A DNA stretch of 64,000 nt from Streptococcus bovimastitidis. Its GTDB lineage: Bacteria; Bacillota; Bacilli; Lactobacillales; Streptococcaceae. Both the position numbers and the translations under genes were made by a program. The DNA lies in contig NZ_LZDD01000002.1 in the NCBI RefSeq assembly GCF_001885095.1, positions 1-64,000 of the forward strand. Direction: 5' to 3'. How positions within the stretch are numbered: the stretch's first letter is position 1; every line of letters begins with the position of its first letter. The notes under the pieces are model-generated. The model searched no databases and was not told the DNA's origin. It saw only the letters and a program-made list of their open reading frames with translations. Below are positions 19,833-29,665 of this stretch, in pieces.

Positions 19833-20161
19833 TTACACTTCCTTCACAGAAACCAATTGGTAATGTTTAGCAAACTGTTTTTCAGATACTATTTTATAGT
19901 TACTTGCATTAATATAGTCACCAATATAGGCATTTTGATACATGTGATATCCGGCAAAACCGCCACCAGCTGCTGAACCTACTAATCCAATTTTGACGTT
20001 TTTTTCAATACTGGTATTACAGGCAACCATTAATACCCGAACATGGTTATCAATCCATTGAAAATATTTTTTTCAAAAGCAGACTTGACCCAGTCAGGTT
20101 GGATACCTTCTTTAGACATTTGCCAAACTTCAACCATTTGATTCTTACAGATTGGTTTCAT
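19833..20161 (-). pseudogene. Frame-disrupted small gene, PGDYG-like protein
   Basis: From the ATG at 20161 (SD TAGGAGC) the frame reads MKPICKNQMVEVWQMSK... for 43 residues and stops at 20030. Coding-like sequence continues in another frame, through YFQWIDNHVRVL to MVACNTSIEK, and ends at 19833. Adding one base in the A7 run at 20067-20073 (minus strand) restores a 109-residue protein. Its C-terminal part (IGDYINASNYKIVSEKQF) resembles PGDYG-type domains, and the gene has paired LytTR-type repeats upstream. The first frame's stop overlaps the downstream ATG as TAATG, so two coupled short ORFs (43 and 65 residues) are an alternative. Function is unknown. Confidence 0.55.
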
Positions 20162-20232
20162 ACGATGCTCCTATCTTCTATTTTAGAAAATTATTACTAA
20201 TTATCAATAATAATCTAGCAAAAATTTAATAA

Positions 20233-20277
20233 ATAATATACTTTTTGCCTAAACTGTTAAAATAGCTCCTAAACGGT
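20233..20277 (-). promoter_or_regulatory. LytTR-type paired direct repeat and promoter
   Basis: The minus strand has ACCGTTTAG (20269-20277), 11 nt, then ACAGTTTAG (20249-20257), 20 bp start to start. Both fit the LytTR-domain binding consensus. Eight bases further on is TATATT/TATTAT (20233-20240), a -10, with the repeats covering the -35 region. This geometry is that of a LytTR-activated promoter reading into the disrupted small gene. The cognate regulator is not in the window. Confidence 0.5.
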
Positions 20278-20322
20278 TAAATTACATTTTTGTTTAATTA
20301 GACAAATTAACATCAGTATTAC

Positions 20323-20363
20323 AAAAGAGGCATACCGTTTGATCTGTATGCCTTCTCTTTTTT
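20323..20363 (-). terminator. mapZ terminator
   Basis: A stem of about 10 bp (AGGCATAC with GTATGCCT, plus flanking pairs), 10-nt loop, followed by a T-run on the minus strand, just after the mapZ stop. Confidence 0.75.
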
Positions 20364-20376
20364 ATTTGCTTTAATT

Positions 20377-21885
20377 TTAGTAATCTAATCCATCAGAATG
20401 CCCTTTGGCATTACCAACGAAGTAACCTGTTTTACAGTTAATTGAGAACAGGTAAGTTCCATCTGGTTTAAACAAGTTATAATAACCATTGCCGTTTACA
20501 ATATTGACTGGTTCTAAATAATAGTTATTTCCAGCAATATAACCTCGAGCTTGAGCAGTACCGATAACTTTTTCTAAAATACCAGGATTAAAGAGCCAAG
20601 CTGGATTAGTAGTATCAGCAATTGCCGCATCATTATAGGGAACGCGTGAGAGATTTCTTTGGATACCATTGGCGTTGGTTAAGCCTGATCCAGAACCCGA
20701 AATTGTCGGAGCTTGAGCAGGAGCTGTTTGTGCTGGTGCTGTTTGACTAGCAGCAGCTCCACCTTGAGTAGCTTCTTGACCTGCAGCAGCTTGTGCTGAA
20801 TCAGTTGATTCTGCCGCTTTGTTTTCAGCTTCTTTGGCAGCTTTTTCTTTTTCAGCCTTGGCTTTGTCATCAATTTGTTTACGACCATCAGCGATTGCTG
20901 ATTGTAATAATTTATCTAAAGAGGCATTGCCAGTTTTTAAAACATCAGCCTTAATATCATCAAAATTTGCACCAGACTTGATGGTTGCAGAAACTTTTTC
21001 ACCATCTTTGATTGCTTCTGTTGCAAATTTAGCATTGACCGCCTTAACAGCATCAATTTGTTTTTTCAATAGATCAAATTTACTTTTAGCATCTTCATAA
21101 TAAGATGTGTTTTTTAATTTATCTAAACTTTTAGCCAAATCTTCAATCTTAACAAATTGACTATTTTTAAGTTTTGTCATCTCAGCATCTGAATAAAAGG
21201 CTTTCAAATCACTATTATAGGATTTTAGATTAGCCTTAGCTTTTTTTGCCGCTGTCGTTTTTGAAGATTCTTTGGTTGATTGCTGAGCAGATGAAGCAGT
21301 TTTATCTTTATTGTTGTCTTGTCCTCTAAAGGTATTTACAGCGAAAAATAAGCCTGAAACTAAGACCAGTAGAGCTAACAGAATTCCTACGAGTTTTTTC
21401 TTAGAGCCTTTTTGTTGGATTTCTTTATCATTAAAATGATCCGGATTTTCAAAACCATTTGTTTGAGATTCTTTTTCATTTGGCTCTGAAACAGCTGCAG
21501 CTGGAGCTGACTCTTCCACAGCTGTTTGTTCATTTGCTACTTCTTGACTAGCCGTTTTTTCATCGGCTTGTACAAGTGTTTCAGCACCTTCTGTAGCAAG
21601 GATACCAGATGCTGCAAGTTCTTCTCTTTGTTTTTTGATGAAATTATCTAAAGTTGCCGTATCTAATGTTTCAGCTTCCATAACTTTAGTATCAAATTTT
21701 TGCGATGCTACTTGATCACGGTGTTGCTTGATATACTTATCAAGAACACTATCTTCTTCTGTAACACCAGCTTTAAGCTCCGAGTCTTTTCTGACTGCTT
21801 CACCAACTGTCATATTTTTCGCTTGGTCAATGTCCAGGGTTTGACCTTCTTCATTCATACCTACTGTATTTTTTTCGTCTGACAC
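20377..21885 (-). CDS. mapZ: Mid-cell-anchored protein Z (MapZ/LocZ)
   Basis: A 502-residue bitopic membrane protein. The cytoplasmic N-terminus (1-165) is acidic and contains two related LDKYIKQHRDQ / LDNFIKKQREE segments, as in MapZ, which binds FtsZ and is phosphorylated by StkP. One membrane helix lies near 165-187 (LVGILLALLVLVSGLFF). The extracellular part has a helical/coiled region, an Ala/Gln/Pro-rich linker (about 370-410) and a conserved C-terminal domain (~410-502) that recognises peptidoglycan at the division site. It starts 5 bp after rlmL, the standard streptococcal context. Confidence 0.9.
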   Translation of the reverse strand: MSDEKNTVGMNEEGQTLDIDQAKNMTVGEAVRKDSELKAGVTEEDSVLDKYIKQHRDQVASQKFDTKVMEAETLDTATLDNFIKKQREELAASGILATEGAETLVQADEKTASQEVANEQTAVEESAPAAAVSEPNEKESQTNGFENPDHFNDKEIQQKGSKKKLVGILLALLVLVSGLFFAVNTFRGQDNNKDKTASSAQQSTKESSKTTAAKKAKANLKSYNSDLKAFYSDAEMTKLKNSQFVKIEDLAKSLDKLKNTSYYEDAKSKFDLLKKQIDAVKAVNAKFATEAIKDGEKVSATIKSGANFDDIKADVLKTGNASLDKLLQSAIADGRKQIDDKAKAEKEKAAKEAENKAAESTDSAQAAAGQEATQGGAAASQTAPAQTAPAQAPTISGSGSGLTNANGIQRNLSRVPYNDAAIADTTNPAWLFNPGILEKVIGTAQARGYIAGNNYYLEPVNIVNGNGYYNLFKPDGTYLFSINCKTGYFVGNAKGHSDGLDY

Positions 21886-21890
21886 TTTCC

Positions 21891-23051
21891 TTACCTCTCA
21901 ATTTGACTTCTTTTAATGCGTTGACCAAAAAATTGATAAAGTTCAACTTTCATAGTCCCATTGTATAGTTTACGCTTTTTATCGGCTTGTTGACCAAATT
22001 TCTTTTCAAAGTCTTCATCACTTGTCAAAATAAATTTGCTCCAAGTACTTAATGGTTTAAAGGCTTGACCCATTTCATTATACAAAATGTCAACTGCTTT
22101 GTCATCAAGCAACCGTTCACCATATGGTGGGTTTGAAATGATAACACCGTTCACTTTATCAGTTTTAAAATCTTGAAGGCGCATCTGTTTAAAAGTAATG
22201 ACATCTGCTAAACCTGCTTCTTGAGCATTTTGTTTTGCAATTTCAACCATCCGACCATCGATATCAAAACCAGAAATATCAAGTTCTGCATCGTAATTGG
22301 CAGCTTCTTCAGCCTCATTTCGAACATTTTCAATAATTGATTTATCAACCCATGACCAATCTTCGAAGGCAAAGCTACGATTGAAACCTGGTGCAATATT
22401 CATACCAATTAAAGCTGCTTCAATACAGAATGTTCCTGAGCCGCATGTTGGGTCCACTAAAGGTTTGTCTGGATACCAATTGCTCAATTCCAAAATAGCT
22501 GCCGCCATGTTTTCTTTGATAGGTGCGCCACCTTTTTGAATCCGATAGCCACGTTTAAAGAGACTAGTACCACTCGTGTCAATCATAATTGTCGCCACAT
22601 CTTTTAAGATAGAAACTTCAATTTTAAATTCAGAACCGATTTCTTGTAAAGGGACTCCTTCAGGTCGGTGATAAATTTTTTGCAATTTTTTAACGACCGC
22701 TTTTTTGGTTATTGCCTGGACACTTGGTTCGTTATGTAGTTTAGAACGAACACATTTAGCTTTGGAAATTGGGAATTTAGCGCCTAATGGTAAGTAATTT
22801 TCCCAATCTAAACCATTAACACCTTGAAATAATTCTTCAAAGGTTCTTGCTGGAAATTGTCCGACAATAATTTTGATGCGATCGGCTGCACGTAACCAAA
22901 GGTTACTCTTTGCAATGGCTGCCATGTCACCTTCAAAGTAAACTTTTCCGTTGTCAACCCTACAATCAAAGCCCAAGGCTTTAATTTCTTTGCCAACAAC
23001 TGATTCAAAGCCTGCAGCAACTGTTGCGACCAATTTAAAATGTTCTTTCAT
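21891..23051 (-). CDS. rlmL: 23S rRNA (guanine-N2)-methyltransferase, RlmL/YpsC family
   Basis: A 386-residue class I methyltransferase with an N-terminal ferredoxin-like/THUMP RNA-binding region (1-160) and a C-terminal Rossmann domain. Motifs are PTCGSGTFCIEAALIG for SAM binding and IISNPPYGERL (NPPY) for guanine N2 methylation, as in the m2G2445 enzymes. The gene follows rnpB and precedes mapZ, the usual order. The only recognisable signal between the rnpB terminator and its ATG is a GAAAG-type SD. Confidence 0.92.
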   Translation of the reverse strand: MKEHFKLVATVAAGFESVVGKEIKALGFDCRVDNGKVYFEGDMAAIAKSNLWLRAADRIKIIVGQFPARTFEELFQGVNGLDWENYLPLGAKFPISKAKCVRSKLHNEPSVQAITKKAVVKKLQKIYHRPEGVPLQEIGSEFKIEVSILKDVATIMIDTSGTSLFKRGYRIQKGGAPIKENMAAAILELSNWYPDKPLVDPTCGSGTFCIEAALIGMNIAPGFNRSFAFEDWSWVDKSIIENVRNEAEEAANYDAELDISGFDIDGRMVEIAKQNAQEAGLADVITFKQMRLQDFKTDKVNGVIISNPPYGERLLDDKAVDILYNEMGQAFKPLSTWSKFILTSDEDFEKKFGQQADKKRKLYNGTMKVELYQFFGQRIKRSQIER

Positions 23052-23074
23052 AATTATCTTTCTCTTTAATGAAA

Positions 23075-23098
23075 ATAAAAGCTAGCAAGTGCTAGCTT
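23075..23098 (-). terminator. rnpB terminator
   Basis: A 9-bp stem (AAGCTAGCA with TGCTAGCTT), short loop, then TTTATTTT on the minus strand, 24 nt before rlmL. Confidence 0.75.
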
Positions 23099-23099
23099 A

Positions 23100-23485
23100 A
23101 CCTAATATGCAATTTTCTATAAGCCATGTTTTGTTCCAGAAATGACTAGGTATCATTTCTTTCGATAATCATCTGTCTACTGTAAACAGTCAGAATAGCT
23201 AGTTCGTTTCCCTTCTATTCCATGCCCCGACCAAAGTTTGGGTTGCTAGCTTGAGGGGTTTACCGCGTTCCATTTCCTACGTTTCCATAAAAACTGCGTC
23301 ACTGTGGCACTTTCAGAGATACTAGAGCATATCAAAGACTTAGCCCTTTCTCCCGCCGTAATGTCAAAAGACATCCCTAGGCTTATTTTTTCGCCTAGCA
23401 CAAACACTACTGGCATCACAGCCAGTGCTAGCATGGACTTTCCTCATAGCCTTTAAAGCTACGCGATTATCCAAAAATTGCACGT
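23100..23485 (-). ncRNA. rnpB: RNase P RNA (bacterial type B)
   Basis: The minus strand contains the conserved core GAGGAAAGTCCATGCT near the 5' end, GGCGGGAGAAAGGGCTAAGTC-like P11/P12 sequence, and the 3' core ending before AAAATTGCA. The ends pair as P1 (GTGCAATTTT near 23483 with AAAATTGCAT near 23107), which sets the limits to within a few bases. The 3' conserved loop (GGTAAACCCC) is present. It lies between gpsB and rlmL as in other streptococci. The catalytic RNA matures tRNA 5' ends. Confidence 0.93.
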
Positions 23486-23492
23486 CCAAAAA

Positions 23493-23819
23493 TTATTCGC
23501 TGATTTGTTTGCCAAATACTTCTTTTTCTAAACGACTAATTCTTTTCAAAATATCAAAATTAGTTGCAGTCTGAGTTACTCTTGTTGGTTGCACCATTGA
23601 ATGGCGTTCTTCTGCAAAACCAGTTCCTCTAGCATGAGAACTTTCTTTTTTCAAAGATTCAATTTCAGCCTTCAAGTGTTCAATCTCAGCAATATAGGAT
23701 TCATAATCTTTGATGACGTTATCTAAAAATTCGTCAACTTCTTTTTTATCGAATCCACGCATACTAGTTTTAAATTCTTGTTCAAAAATGTCCTTAGGAC
23801 TATAAATAATACTTGTCAT
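23493..23819 (-). CDS. gpsB: Cell division regulator GpsB
   Basis: A 108-residue DivIVA-like protein. The N-terminal domain has [34 protein letters not shown], then a coiled coil (~35-70), a short linker and a C-terminal segment ([16 protein letters not shown]) that trimerises. GpsB coordinates septal and peripheral wall synthesis and links StkP with PBPs. Location next to rnpB and ypsA is typical. Confidence 0.95.
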   Translation of the reverse strand: MTSIIYSPKDIFEQEFKTSMRGFDKKEVDEFLDNVIKDYESYIAEIEHLKAEIESLKKESSHARGTGFAEERHSMVQPTRVTQTATNFDILKRISRLEKEVFGKQISE

Positions 23820-23937
23820 TCTCTTATCTCCGACCGGTAATTCTATCTAATATCTATTTTCTGATATCATAATTTATATTACCCAAAAAAAGAATAAAAA
23901 GCAAGTCTAAAAGACAGTTACAAATATTAAGTTCCCG

Positions 23938-24453
23938 TTACTCTTCCATTATTTCATTGAGACGGTCAAAGGTTAAAAACTGTAAAGTATAGTCGGATAA
24001 TTCCTTCAGTCGATCGACCAAATAGCGGAGCTTGCTTTCATATTCACTATCATAAAACAGATAAGCTCCGTTTGTATTAGCAATCAGAAATTCCTGATAT
24101 TGTCTAAATTGGCTAGCGTTCTCATAGTCTGGAAAACAATATTTTATAAAATCAACGTTTTTAAATGCCTGTAATTTCTCCTGATTCTGCTCATTCCACT
24201 GTTTTCCATGGGTTTCGAAATCAAAAATGGTCGCAATCTGAATTGGATAGTCAGTTTTCAAGTCTTTTAGAACATCAAGCGCCCATGCTTCAAAGCCTAA
24301 GGAACCTGTCAAAATAAACCAATCATGCCCCTCTTCAATCAAACGCAATAAGTCTTTGTGGATGGCTTTTTTAATAATTGTTATTCTCGGATCATTATCT
24401 TTAAAAATCCCCAGTTCAAAACTCTTATATCCTGTAACCAGAATCGCAGTCAT
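23938..24453 (-). CDS. ypsA: SLOG-family protein YpsA (DUF1273)
   Basis: A 171-residue protein with a Rossmann-like SLOG fold (Gly/Asp motifs [12 protein letters not shown] and [15 protein letters not shown]). The family is thought to bind a nucleotide or NAD-like ligand and has been linked to division in Bacillus through its constant pairing with gpsB. It is divergent from recU, 77 bp apart. Confidence 0.9.
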   Translation of the reverse strand: MTAILVTGYKSFELGIFKDNDPRITIIKKAIHKDLLRLIEEGHDWFILTGSLGFEAWALDVLKDLKTDYPIQIATIFDFETHGKQWNEQNQEKLQAFKNVDFIKYCFPDYENASQFRQYQEFLIANTNGAYLFYDSEYESKLRYLVDRLKELSDYTLQFLTFDRLNEIMEE

Positions 24454-24530
24454 ATTGTGTTTTCCTTTCTAAAAATATGTTATAATAAAAATGCTTAAAT
24501 TTTTCATTAAGTAACGTCAGTAGGAGAACA

Positions 24531-25133
24531 ATGGTTAATTATCCTCATCAACTTAAAGGAAAACGAATAAGCCCTGTTCAAAAAGAAGAAAAAAAATCAA
24601 AGACTGACTTTGCAAATCGCGGAATGTCATTCGAGGCAGCGATTAACGCTACTAATGAATACTATCTCTCCCGAAAGATTGCGGTCATTCACAAAAAACC
24701 AACACCTATTCAAATCGTAAAGGTAGATTATCCACGAAGAAGTCGTGCAAAGATTGTTGAAGCCTATTTTCGACAAGCATCTACTACTGATTACTCTGGG
24801 GTTTACAAAGGGTTTTACCTTGATTTTGAAGCCAAGGAAACAAGGCAAAAAACAGCCATGCCTATGAAAAATTTTCATTCGCATCAAATAGACCATATGG
24901 CTTCCGTTTTAGAACAAAAGGGAATTTGTTTTGTCCTTTTACACTTCAGTACTTTAAAAGAAACTTATTATCTTCCAGCAAAAGCCTTAATCGATTTCTA
25001 TCAGATTGATAAAGGTAGTAAATCAATGCCACTTGATTATATCAGAAAAAATGGCTATCAGATAATAATTGGAGCTTTTCCTCAAGTACCTTATTTAGAT
25101 ATTATAGAACAAAATTTTTTAGGCGGTGATTAG
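24531..25133 (+). CDS. recU: Holliday junction resolvase RecU
   Basis: A 200-residue resolvase of the PD-(D/E)xK fold. The N-terminal basic tail ([13 protein letters not shown]) is followed by [20 protein letters not shown] and the catalytic region with Asp/Glu...[16 protein letters not shown] residues (DFEAKETR near 100-107; [15 protein letters not shown]). The stop overlaps the GTG start of pbp1a by 8 nt, so the two are probably co-translated; recU-pbp1a is a conserved pair. Confidence 0.95.
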   Translation: MVNYPHQLKGKRISPVQKEEKKSKTDFANRGMSFEAAINATNEYYLSRKIAVIHKKPTPIQIVKVDYPRRSRAKIVEAYFRQASTTDYSGVYKGFYLDFEAKETRQKTAMPMKNFHSHQIDHMASVLEQKGICFVLLHFSTLKETYYLPAKALIDFYQIDKGSKSMPLDYIRKNGYQIIIGAFPQVPYLDIIEQNFLGGD

Positions 25134-27345
25134 TATCAAAAATCCATTCATTCGAAAAATTCTAAAATATGCACTAGCAGCTATTCTTAGTCTTACCATC
25201 CTTGCTATCGTCATTGGTGCCTTATTATTTGCTTTTTATATTTCCACAGCTCCAAAGCTGAGTGAGGCTGCCCTTAAATCCACCAATTCCAGTCTTGTTT
25301 ATGATGCTCATAACAAACTCATTGCCGATTTAGGTTCTGAAAAACGGGAAAATGTTACAGCAGATAGTATTCCTCTTAATTTAGTTAATGCGATTACTTC
25401 TATTGAAGACAAACGTTTCTTTAATCACCGTGGTGTTGATTTATATCGTATTCTTGGTGCAGCCTTCCACAACATAACAAGTTCAAGCACACAAGGTGGC
25501 TCTACACTTGACCAACAGTTAATTAAGTTGGCCTATTTCTCAACTGCTGAGAGAGATCAGACTTTAAAACGTAAAGCACAAGAAGTTTGGCTAGCGCTCC
25601 AAATGGAACGTAAATACACAAAACAAGAAATATTAACTTTCTATATTAATAAGGTCTATATGGGAAATGGTAACTATGGTATGCTTACCGCTTCTAAATC
25701 TTACTATGGTAAAGATCTAAAAGACTTATCCTTTGCCCAATTGGCATTGCTTGCTGGTATTCCTCAAGCACCAACTCAGTATGATCCTTATGCAAATCCT
25801 GATTCAGCAACTACTCGTCGTAATTTAGTTTTACGTCAAATGCTTTCAGAAAAAAATCTGACCAAAGCTGAATACGATCAAGCAATTGCTACTCCAGTAA
25901 CTGATGGCTTAAAACCTTTGAAAAAAACATCAAGCTATCCAAAATATATGGATAACTACTTAAAACAAGTTATCAGTCAAGTTAAGTCCGAAACCAATAA
26001 AGATATCTTTACTTCCGGATTAAAAGTTTATACAAATATACTTCCTGAAGCGCAAAAACGACTTTATGATATTTATAATAGTCAAGATTATATTTACTAT
26101 CCAGATGATAAATTCCAAGTGGCTTCAACTGTCATTGATGTAACAAATGGTCATGTCATTGCTCAACTTGGAAGTCGTAATCAAGACGAGAATGTTTCAT
26201 TTGGTACAAACCAAGCAGTTCTAACAGACCGTGACTGGGGTTCAACAATGAAACCAATCTCTGCCTATGCCCCTGCTATTGAAAGTGGGGCATATAACTC
26301 AACTGCTCAATCTACAAATGACTCTGTTTATTACTGGCCTGGAACTACTACTCAACTTTACAACTGGGACCGCAAATATAATGGTTGGATGACTATTCAA
26401 ACTGCTATTATGCAATCACGTAACGTTCCTGCTGTACGTGCCTTAGAAGCTGCTGGTTTAGACTATGCCAAATCTTTCTTAAACGACCTTGGTATTGACT
26501 ATCCTGAAATGAACTATTCTAATGCGATTTCAAGTAACAACTCAGGGACTGAACAAAAGTACGGTGCAAGTTCTGAAAAAATGGCTGCCGCCTATGCATC
26601 ATTTGCAAACGGTGGTCACTACTATAAGCCACAATATGTTAATAAAATTGAGTTTAGTGACGGAACCTCAAAAGTCATCGAAGAAAAAGGCAAACGTGCT
26701 ATGAAAGAAACTACAGCCTACATGATGACGGATATGCTAAAAACCGTTTTAACGTATGGTACTGGTACTGAAGCACGTGTTCCTGGTGTTATTCAAGCAG
26801 GGAAAACTGGTACTTCAAACTACACTGATGAAGAGTTAGCTAAAATCAGTGCTGAAACTGGACTTTACCCTGATTATGTTGGAACTATGGCACCTGACGA
26901 AAACTTCGTTGGTTATACTAGTAAATATGCAATGGCTGTATGGACTGGCTATCGTAGTCGTCTAACCCCTGTTTATGGTGATGGTTTAAATGTGGCAACT
27001 CGTGTTTATCGTAATATGATGTCATACTTAACAGAAGGCTACAGTGAAGATTGGATTATGCCAAGTGGACTTTACCGTAGTGGAGGAATGCTTTACCTTT
27101 ACGGTGGAACATATACAACAAATAACACTGGTAATAGCTCCGTTTATAATAATATTTACGGTGGAAATTCTTCAAGCAACAGCGCCAATACTGGACAAGG
27201 TAACAGCTCAGAAAGTTCAAATTCAGCAGAAACACCTTCTGCTAGCGATGCTACCGGTTCTCCATCAACATCTACGCCTACAACTCCTGGTAATGGAACA
27301 GGAAATGGTAACGGTGTCGGCCAAAATAATGGCAATGGAAACTAA
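25126..27345 (+). CDS. pbp1a: Class A penicillin-binding protein 1a
   Basis: A 739-residue bifunctional peptidoglycan synthase with an N-terminal membrane anchor (about 14-38). The GT51 transglycosylase domain has [12 protein letters not shown] (Glu94) and [12 protein letters not shown]. The transpeptidase domain has STMK (Ser373), SRN (431-433) and KTGTS (Lys560). A low-complexity Ser/Thr/Asn/Gly tail occupies the last ~70 residues. The GTG start lies inside recU with an AGG-type SD. A T at the base of each motif is intact, and there is no obvious mosaic block, but resistance cannot be judged by eye. Confidence 0.96.
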   Translation: MISIKNPFIRKILKYALAAILSLTILAIVIGALLFAFYISTAPKLSEAALKSTNSSLVYDAHNKLIADLGSEKRENVTADSIPLNLVNAITSIEDKRFFNHRGVDLYRILGAAFHNITSSSTQGGSTLDQQLIKLAYFSTAERDQTLKRKAQEVWLALQMERKYTKQEILTFYINKVYMGNGNYGMLTASKSYYGKDLKDLSFAQLALLAGIPQAPTQYDPYANPDSATTRRNLVLRQMLSEKNLTKAEYDQAIATPVTDGLKPLKKTSSYPKYMDNYLKQVISQVKSETNKDIFTSGLKVYTNILPEAQKRLYDIYNSQDYIYYPDDKFQVASTVIDVTNGHVIAQLGSRNQDENVSFGTNQAVLTDRDWGSTMKPISAYAPAIESGAYNSTAQSTNDSVYYWPGTTTQLYNWDRKYNGWMTIQTAIMQSRNVPAVRALEAAGLDYAKSFLNDLGIDYPEMNYSNAISSNNSGTEQKYGASSEKMAAAYASFANGGHYYKPQYVNKIEFSDGTSKVIEEKGKRAMKETTAYMMTDMLKTVLTYGTGTEARVPGVIQAGKTGTSNYTDEELAKISAETGLYPDYVGTMAPDENFVGYTSKYAMAVWTGYRSRLTPVYGDGLNVATRVYRNMMSYLTEGYSEDWIMPSGLYRSGGMLYLYGGTYTTNNTGNSSVYNNIYGGNSSSNSANTGQGNSSESSNSAETPSASDATGSPSTSTPTTPGNGTGNGNGVGQNNGNGN

Positions 27346-27358
27346 TCATAAAAAAAGA

Positions 27359-27388
27359 AAAGAATTCGGAAAAATTTCCGAATTCTTT
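27359..27388. terminator. Bidirectional terminator pbp1a / pepC
   Basis: A 14-bp perfect inverted repeat (27359-27372 with 27375-27388) around two bases, with A- and T-runs on both sides, between the convergent genes. Confidence 0.85.
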
Positions 27389-27389
27389 T

Positions 27390-28724
27390 TTATTTTGCCA
27401 AAGCACCCATTGGATCCCATGGTGCAAGAACAATTGGCTCTGCTTCATAAGCTGCCAGTTCTTCAGCAGTCAGTAAATTCTTGCGAACAACAATTTGATA
27501 GGTATACTCGTCCATCCATGCATCGGAAGCCACAAAGTACCCCTTGTTTCCAACATCCTCACCCCATGAATTTTCAACCTTCCATTTAAGAGCTCGGCCA
27601 TTCTCATCCAAATCAACACCCGTCAAGACCATGGCATGGGTCATTAAACTTTCACTATAATCGAGGCGACCTGCTTTATCTTGACTGAGGACGATGTCCA
27701 TACTTGCTTCAAAATCGTAGGTATTCGTTGCTAGGATACCCTTCTTGCGATCAGAGACTTGACCTACGTCTGAACCAAACCAAACAGATTCACCTTCTTG
27801 CATTTGTTTGATGGCCAATTCTTTGAAGCGTTCCATTTCTAAATTGAGGTAACGAACATCAGGACTACCCGCAACATTCCCGAGCATTTCAACAGTATAA
27901 GATTTCCCAAAAGGCTTATCCTGAGTAGGTGCATTAATAATTGAGACATAATCCGATAAGTTCAAGCCAACATATTTTTGGTAAAACTCTTGTGGAGTAA
28001 TGCCACTTTCACGATGAAATTGATTATCTTTATCACGATAAGCGAAATCAAATTTCTTAGGTGGCAGTCCTAGGTTAATAGCCAAGAAGTTAAATACTTC
28101 CTCTAACAAAGCCTCTTTTTTAGTTTGTACCGTTTGAGTATCAGCTCCAGTCTGAATGCATTCACGAAGAATCTGAGCATCTTGTCTCAATAATTTATTA
28201 AGAATACTGTTCAATTCTCTGCTATTGCTTGAAGAAACAGATTCTGGATAGACTGATTTTGGAACCACACCATATTTATCAAAAAGTGCGACAACCATAT
28301 CCCACTGACCACCATCTTGTTGAGGAACATCCAGAAGGAATTTCACTTTACGACTAGTCAAGTCTTGATCAGCAGTTGCAATAATTTGTTCCATAAACCA
28401 GTTCGCTTTTTCATATTTATCCCAGAAGAAAGTATGAGCTTGGGATAATTCAAAATTGTCTAACTTGAAGTCTGAAATTAATTGGTGACGAAAAGTGTTA
28501 AGTGCCGCAAACATCCAACAACGACCAGACGCCTTTTGATTAGTGACCTTGTCCTTTGTAACATCTACAGAAAAAACAAAATCATTGTCAATAGCACTTT
28601 GGCGTGTCTCTATTGATTTGAGCAACCCATTATGGCTCACTGCATTTTCCATTGCCCTGAACTTAGGATTATTCTCATAATTGGCAAATAATTTATCGGT
28701 AAACGATTGTGTAATTTCTGACAT
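27390..28724 (-). CDS. pepC: Aminopeptidase C (bleomycin hydrolase family)
   Basis: A 444-residue cytosolic cysteine peptidase (C1B) that removes N-terminal residues from peptides. The catalytic Cys69 is in ASGRCWMFAALN, the His in THAMVLTGVD and the Asn in VENSWGE. I chose the ATG at 28724 because GGAGG lies 6 nt before it; an upstream ATG at 28736 is part of that SD (ATGGAGG). The lysine-ended C-terminus is that of the family. Confidence 0.95.
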   Translation of the reverse strand: MSEITQSFTDKLFANYENNPKFRAMENAVSHNGLLKSIETRQSAIDNDFVFSVDVTKDKVTNQKASGRCWMFAALNTFRHQLISDFKLDNFELSQAHTFFWDKYEKANWFMEQIIATADQDLTSRKVKFLLDVPQQDGGQWDMVVALFDKYGVVPKSVYPESVSSSNSRELNSILNKLLRQDAQILRECIQTGADTQTVQTKKEALLEEVFNFLAINLGLPPKKFDFAYRDKDNQFHRESGITPQEFYQKYVGLNLSDYVSIINAPTQDKPFGKSYTVEMLGNVAGSPDVRYLNLEMERFKELAIKQMQEGESVWFGSDVGQVSDRKKGILATNTYDFEASMDIVLSQDKAGRLDYSESLMTHAMVLTGVDLDENGRALKWKVENSWGEDVGNKGYFVASDAWMDEYTYQIVVRKNLLTAEELAAYEAEPIVLAPWDPMGALAK

Positions 28725-28786
28725 AATATCCTCCATTTTTTTACTTACCTTCTATTATAGAACTATTTCAACTTTCTTCAAGTCAA

Positions 28787-28812
28787 AAAACGCTAGGTAT
28801 CCTAGCGTTTTC
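28787..28812 (-). terminator. pncB-nadE terminator
   Basis: An 11-bp stem (AAAACGCTAGG with CCTAGCGTTTT), 3-nt loop, T-run on the minus strand, 29 nt after the nadE stop. Confidence 0.85.
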
Positions 28813-28840
28813 GATTGTAATTTATCAAAAGCTGAAATCT

Positions 28841-29665
28841 TTATTTCCAAAAATCATCAAAAATGGTAATTGGTAAATGGCGTTTATGAAGTCCTTTATA
28901 CCACCAAGCTTCGATTTTTTCTTGTGCTTGAGCAGAGATTGTTTTTCCTTCGAGGTAGTCATCAATATCATTATAGGTAACACCTAAAGCAACTTCATCT
29001 GCGATACCAGGTTTATTTTCCTCTAAATCAGCTGTTGGCACCTTTTTATAAAGTCGTACATCAGCACCTAAAGCTTTTAAGAGTTGACGTCCTTGCCGTT
29101 TATTCAATCGGAAGAGGGGTAAAATATCAGCGCCCCCATCACCAAATTTAGTAAAAAAGGCAGTAATATTTTCAGCAGCATGGTCAGTACCAATAACTGC
29201 TCCACTCGTTTGACCAGCTACAGCATATTGACTAATCATCCTTTGGCGAGCCTTGATATTCCCTTTATTAAAGTCTGAAATAGCAATGCCTGCTTCTACT
29301 AATGCAGCAACTTGTCCATCGACAGCTTGCTTAATATTAATGGTTAAGCTCTGATCAGGTTGAATAAAGTCCAAAGCTAATTGAGCATCTGCCTCATCTG
29401 CTTGAACACCATAAGGAAGTCTGATAGCAATAAATTGATAATCTTCCTGACCAGTCTCTGCCCTCATTTCTTCAATTGCCATTTGCGCAAGACGACCAGC
29501 TAAAGTAGAATCTTGTCCTCCTGAAATTCCAAGAACTAATGTTTTTAAAAAAGTATGTTTCTTTAAGTAGGACTTTAGGAAATCAATAGATTTTCTAATT
29601 TCTTCTTCAGGATTAATAGTAGGTTTAACGCCAAGCTGCTTGATAATTTCATTCTGTAAAGTCAT
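28841..29665 (-). CDS. nadE: NH3-dependent NAD+ synthetase
   Basis: A 274-residue enzyme that amidates nicotinate adenine dinucleotide to NAD. The PP-loop is [17 protein letters not shown] (about 44-60), and the later motifs [25 protein letters not shown] and [13 protein letters not shown] are those of the ammonia-dependent class (no glutaminase domain). Its start shares one base with the pncB stop (TAATG), giving a two-gene NAD salvage operon. Confidence 0.96.
   Translation of the reverse strand: MTLQNEIIKQLGVKPTINPEEEIRKSIDFLKSYLKKHTFLKTLVLGISGGQDSTLAGRLAQMAIEEMRAETGQEDYQFIAIRLPYGVQADEADAQLALDFIQPDQSLTINIKQAVDGQVAALVEAGIAISDFNKGNIKARQRMISQYAVAGQTSGAVIGTDHAAENITAFFTKFGDGGADILPLFRLNKRQGRQLLKALGADVRLYKKVPTADLEENKPGIADEVALGVTYNDIDDYLEGKTISAQAQEKIEAWWYKGLHKRHLPITIFDDFWK

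Noticed and set aside
20377..21885. MapZ Ala/Gln/Pro-rich and StkP Ser/Thr-rich stretches as repeats of special interest
   Set aside because: They are low-complexity linkers usual for such surface proteins; no exact tandem repeat unit.
27044..27589. 181-codon plus-strand frame across the pbp1a end and pepC
   Set aside because: It crosses a strong bidirectional terminator and overlaps two real genes in other frames.
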